Shown in pieces: positions 62,401 through 64,000 of a stretch of 64,000 nt of DNA. The stretch's first letter is position 1. Each line of letters starts with the position of its first letter. The position numbers were made by a program, and so were the translations under genes. A model generated the notes under the pieces. That model did no database searches, was not told the origin of the DNA, and saw nothing but the letters and a program-made list of their open reading frames with translations. Source of the stretch: Dokdonella_A soli (lineage in GTDB: Bacteria; Pseudomonadota; Gammaproteobacteria; Xanthomonadales; Rhodanobacteraceae); NCBI RefSeq assembly GCF_039523175.1, contig NZ_BAAAEU010000023.1, positions 124,001 to 188,000 on the forward strand, written 5' to 3'.

Positions 62401-64000
62401 CATTGAGCCAGAGCGAGACTTCGGCCAGCTCGACGGCGATGGGGTTGAGATCGACGCCGTAAACGTTGCGATCGGCGAGGTACATGCGGGTTTTCTGCAG
62501 CTCGCGCGGATACAGATCGTGGGCGATGCGCTTGCCGGTCTCGGCCTGTTTCAGCTCCAGGTATTTTTCGGCGAGCTGATTAACCGCTTCGTTCAAGAAC
62601 GCGGCGCTGCCCATGGCCGGCTCGACCACGGTGAGTTGCAGAATGTCGTCGGCATTCTTGCCAACCAGCAGTTCTTTCAGCGCGTACTTGACCAGACACT
62701 GGGTGAGCACTTGCGGGGTGTAGTAGCTGGCGCTCTTTTGACGGTCACGCCCGGCAAGGCGGTAGATAAAACTACCCTTGGGATAGCAGCGCAGTTTCTG
62801 GTGGCCGTTTTCATCCTTGTCGGCGACGCGCTCGTTGTCCTTGTAGTCGGCAAGGCGACTTCCAGGGACGAACCAGGCGCTGTCCATCATGTCGGTGCTG
62901 CTGCCGCTGCTGGCCTCGTCGTCGGCGCCCTCGTCGCCGTCATCGTCCTCATTGATTGCCTTGGCCTTCTTCGGCGCGGGCTGCACCTCGAACAGATCCT
63001 CCTTGGCGAAGAAGCCGCGGTAGGACAGCAGCGCCTCGTAGACCGCACCAAGCTGGTTGATCGACAGCAGCTGGTAGCTGACACGACCGCGGCGCTGGCG
63101 ACCCTTGCCGCGGGTGAGCGACATCTGGCGGATGACGGTTTGCCAGACGTGGTTGGGGAACGCCAAACGATTCAATAGCGGTGTGGCGGCCGGATCGAAC
63201 AGGCGGCTGTCGAGCGGAGCCAGCGCAAAGGCATCGCGCACGTTGGCAGCGTGACCGCGCAGGGATTGCTTGATCGCATCGCCACTGCCTTCGTGGATCA
63301 GGCGGAACAGGCGTTTCAGGCTGGCGTCGAAGTAAAAACCATCACGCGCCTGCGGGGTGTTGAGCGGAACTTGTTCCAGCTCGCGCAGCGATTCGAGGCT
63401 GTAGCCCTTGAGGTAGGTTTCGCTCTTCTGAATCGGCACGTAGCCGAGCTCCGGCCGCGCCTCGATATAGAACACGAATAGCAGCCGGTACATCAGGCGC
63501 AGGCATTCCAGGCTGAGCTGTTCGGCGTCGAGCTCTTTGCGGCCCTTGAACACCGAGAGTTTCTGGTCCTCGGCCAGCTCGCGCAGTTGTTGCGCGGCTT
63601 CGTTGCCGATCAACTCGATCGCTTCGCGGATTGCGTACTTCAGATCCTCGCTGACGCCGAAGGCGTGCTTGTGCGCGTTTTCGTCGAGGCCATCGAGCAG
63701 TACTGCGCCGTCGTCGGGAGCAAGGCTTTCACGGTGCAGCAGCACGGCGGCGGCTTCGAGCGTGGGCGTGTCCTTGCGGTCGAGAATCTCGGCCCAGTTG
63801 AAGCGCAGCGCGCGGTTGTTCGGCCACTTGTAGCGGTCGACCAGCAGCCAATCGTCCAGCCCCACCAACAGGACGAAACGCGGTGGATGATCGGCGCCGA
63901 AGACGGCCTCGGACAGCCAATCGGCCCAGGTAGCGTTGCGCGCCTGTTTGGGCGGATCGCCAGGATAGACGGACAGATCAATCGGCTGATCGAGAATGTC
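59444..64000 (-). CDS. N6-adenine DNA methyltransferase, PglX/DrmMI/Eco57I-like (right edge truncated)
   Basis: The frame is open to base 64000 (DILDQPIDLSVYPGDPPKQA), so the true start is outside; 1518 codons are visible. SAM motif I is VVEPAMGSAAFLNEAVNQLA (about 62573-62632), with YLADRNVYGVDLNPIAVELA after it. Catalytic motif IV is ILGNPPWLKVEW, with NPPW encoded at 61409-61420, marking an N6-adenine enzyme. An N-terminal helical region precedes the catalytic core, and about 600 residues follow, as in PglX of BREX, DrmMI of DISARM or type IIG enzymes. No PD-(D/E)XK nuclease motif was noticed, so it probably marks host DNA rather than cuts it. It is the first gene seen of the leftward island; upstream genes lie outside the window. 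Confidence 0.88.
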   Translation of the reverse strand, partial: DILDQPIDLSVYPGDPPKQARNATWADWLSEAVFGADHPPRFVLLVGLDDWLLVDRYKWPNNRALRFNWAEILDRKDTPTLEAAAVLLHRESLAPDDGAVLLDGLDENAHKHAFGVSEDLKYAIREAIELIGNEAAQQLRELAEDQKLSVFKGRKELDAEQLSLECLRLMYRLLFVFYIEARPELGYVPIQKSETYLKGYSLESLRELEQVPLNTPQARDGFYFDASLKRLFRLIHEGSGDAIKQSLRGHAANVRDAFALAPLDSRLFDPAATPLLNRLAFPNHVWQTVIRQMSLTRGKGRQRRGRVSYQLLSINQLGAVYEALLSYRGFFAKEDLFEVQPAPKKAKAINEDDDGDEGADDEASSGSSTDMMDSAWFVPGSRLADYKDNERVADKDENGHQKLRCYPKGSFIYRLAGRDRQKSASYYTPQVLTQCLVKYALKELLVGKNADDILQLTVVEPAMGSAAFLNEAVNQLAEKYLELKQAETGKRIAHDLYPRELQKTRMYLADRNVYGVDLNPIAVELAEVSLWLNAIFGDDVDEQGQPRAARVPWFGYQLFDGNSLIGARNEVYDASRLKKGVKPQWHEEAPRRLDPQQPDRKPSEVYHFLLPDPGMSSYTDKVAKSLYPEDFERFKQWRKTFCKPLESHEIGRLQQLSAKVDELWAEHARILARDRAATEDPLSVWPQPDVDAAVTSRADKEETRKRGLFNQDGDEATPYRRLKLVMDYWCALWFWPIQQSASLPERELWWMEIGAILEGNIVDLAPQSTLDLHATAAPQLLAPKPQGDLVGFESQLELTAQPAQATLHDRFGRLRITKLREVFPRISNVEAIAKQRRFMHWELTFADVFRQRGGFDLILGNPPWLKVEWNESGVLGEANPLFAIRKFSASELMKLRADAFERFPNLKADWTAELEEAEGTQNVLNAVQNYPLLQGSKANLYKCFMPLAWRLAGQSGVTGLLHPEGPYDDPNAGSLREALYVRLRSHFQFTNEILLFAEVDNHTRYSVNIYAAVQSSPRFDQVANLFTPATVDVCYLHDGSGPVGGYKNAEGKWNTAGHRDRIVRVDDAALAIFARLYDAPGTPPRRARLPALHASTLNSVLRKLADYPRRLSDLGTDLYSTQMWNETIDQKTGTIVRRAPGDNTFPADPSDWVLSGPHFFLANPYNKNPYRSCGSNKAYDTLDLETLPDAYLPRSNYHPMSDRAEYLRRVPRVSWVEPGEDAPKPVTDYHRLVHRRRLAQSSEHTLIPALLPPGSAIVNTCVATNFHDANVLLSSVALLSALSSDFFIKTTGRGDLYGEGLSQFPLIGLTAEVASRTASLNCLTTHYADLWEQVYDLAFTDQRWSQPDNPRLPQDFFAHLTSDWHRDCALRTDYARRMALVEIDVLVAQALGLTLDELLLIYRVQFPVMQGYERDTWYDIHGRIVFTNNGNGLPGVGLPRKGARKEPATVITYPDGKVQRGNHGWDDIKDAHAGTVIEQTVTDDTLPNGPHQKTRRYEAPFALANREDNYRTAWGFFQ

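Larger units (their letters stand above)
47359..64000 (-). other. Accessory (putative defence) island, continues past the right edge
   Basis: Five long genes all read leftward: DNA methyltransferase, PLD-like, DUF262/DUF1524, DExH-DUF1998 helicase and RelE-UvrD helicase, with gaps of 71, 102, 258 and 6 bases. Hand counts of single 60-base lines gave 57-68% G+C here against 60-75% in the core, a modest drop. It abuts tRNA-Met, a common insertion point. Restriction- and helicase-type content of this kind is typical of defence islands. The far end is not in the window. Confidence 0.7.

Noticed and set aside
47604..64000. Calling the island a complete class 1 DISARM or BREX system
   Set aside because: No SNF2-type DrmD, separate DrmA/DrmB, PglZ or BrxC is present in the window; the helicase is a single DruE-like chain and extra genes are present.

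Overview
The window is high-GC proteobacterial DNA. Three things point to the gammaproteobacterial order Xanthomonadales (Lysobacterales), probably the Rhodanobacteraceae/Dokdonella side: the gene run groES-groEL / cutA-dsbD-tlpA-like-aroQ-accB-accC-prmA / fis-purH-purD, which I recall from Xanthomonadaceae-type genomes; the dispersed short inverted repeats; and several secreted proteins ending in an IFxxGF(E/D) signature. This placement is inference from gene order and style. No rRNA or species-specific marker is present.

Layout. (1) 1-12 kb is a signalling and cell-surface region: an ECF-type sigma factor (cut by the left edge) beside a TPR Ser/Thr kinase, a secreted beta-helix protein with a truncated duplicate in front of it, an LTA-synthase-like membrane sulfatase-fold enzyme, a SulP transporter and a secreted Kelch protein. 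(2) 12-17 kb holds a CadC-like winged-helix/TPR regulator and groES-groEL behind a CIRCE operator. (3) 17-30 kb is conserved housekeeping: divalent-cation tolerance, periplasmic thiol reduction (dsbD and a TlpA-like protein), shikimate pathway (aroQ), fatty-acid synthesis (accB, accC), ribosomal protein methylation, Fis and late purine synthesis (purH, purD). It is peppered with REP-like repeats. Two of these are translated inside dsbD, and a four-helix-bundle gene bounded by inverted repeats sits between accB and accC. (4) 30-47 kb is mostly core: a secreted TPR protein, an MFS-acyltransferase fusion next to an MGDG-synthase-like glycosyltransferase, ampE, nudC, erpA, a bactofilin with its membrane partner, hemJ, a response-regulator protein with a degenerate EAL domain followed by a hybrid histidine kinase, bfr and bfd with a Fur-box-like site, rppH and a secreted haem protein.

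(5) From tRNA-Met(CAT) at 47282-47358 to the right edge lies a unidirectional accessory block of five large minus-strand genes. In transcription order they are a PglX/DrmMI-like N6-adenine DNA methyltransferase (cut by the right edge), a single-HKD phospholipase-D-like protein, a DUF262/DUF1524 (GmrSD-like) nuclease candidate, a 2133-residue DExH helicase with a DUF1998-type C-terminus (DruE / fused DrmA-DrmB style), and a UvrD-like helicase with an N-terminal RelE/ParE-like domain. The set mixes hallmarks of DISARM, Druantia and type IV restriction but matches none of them as I know them. It is the best candidate in the window for an undescribed or hybrid anti-phage system.

Coordinates are from the given sequence. 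Domain names come from motif recognition by eye, without database searches.
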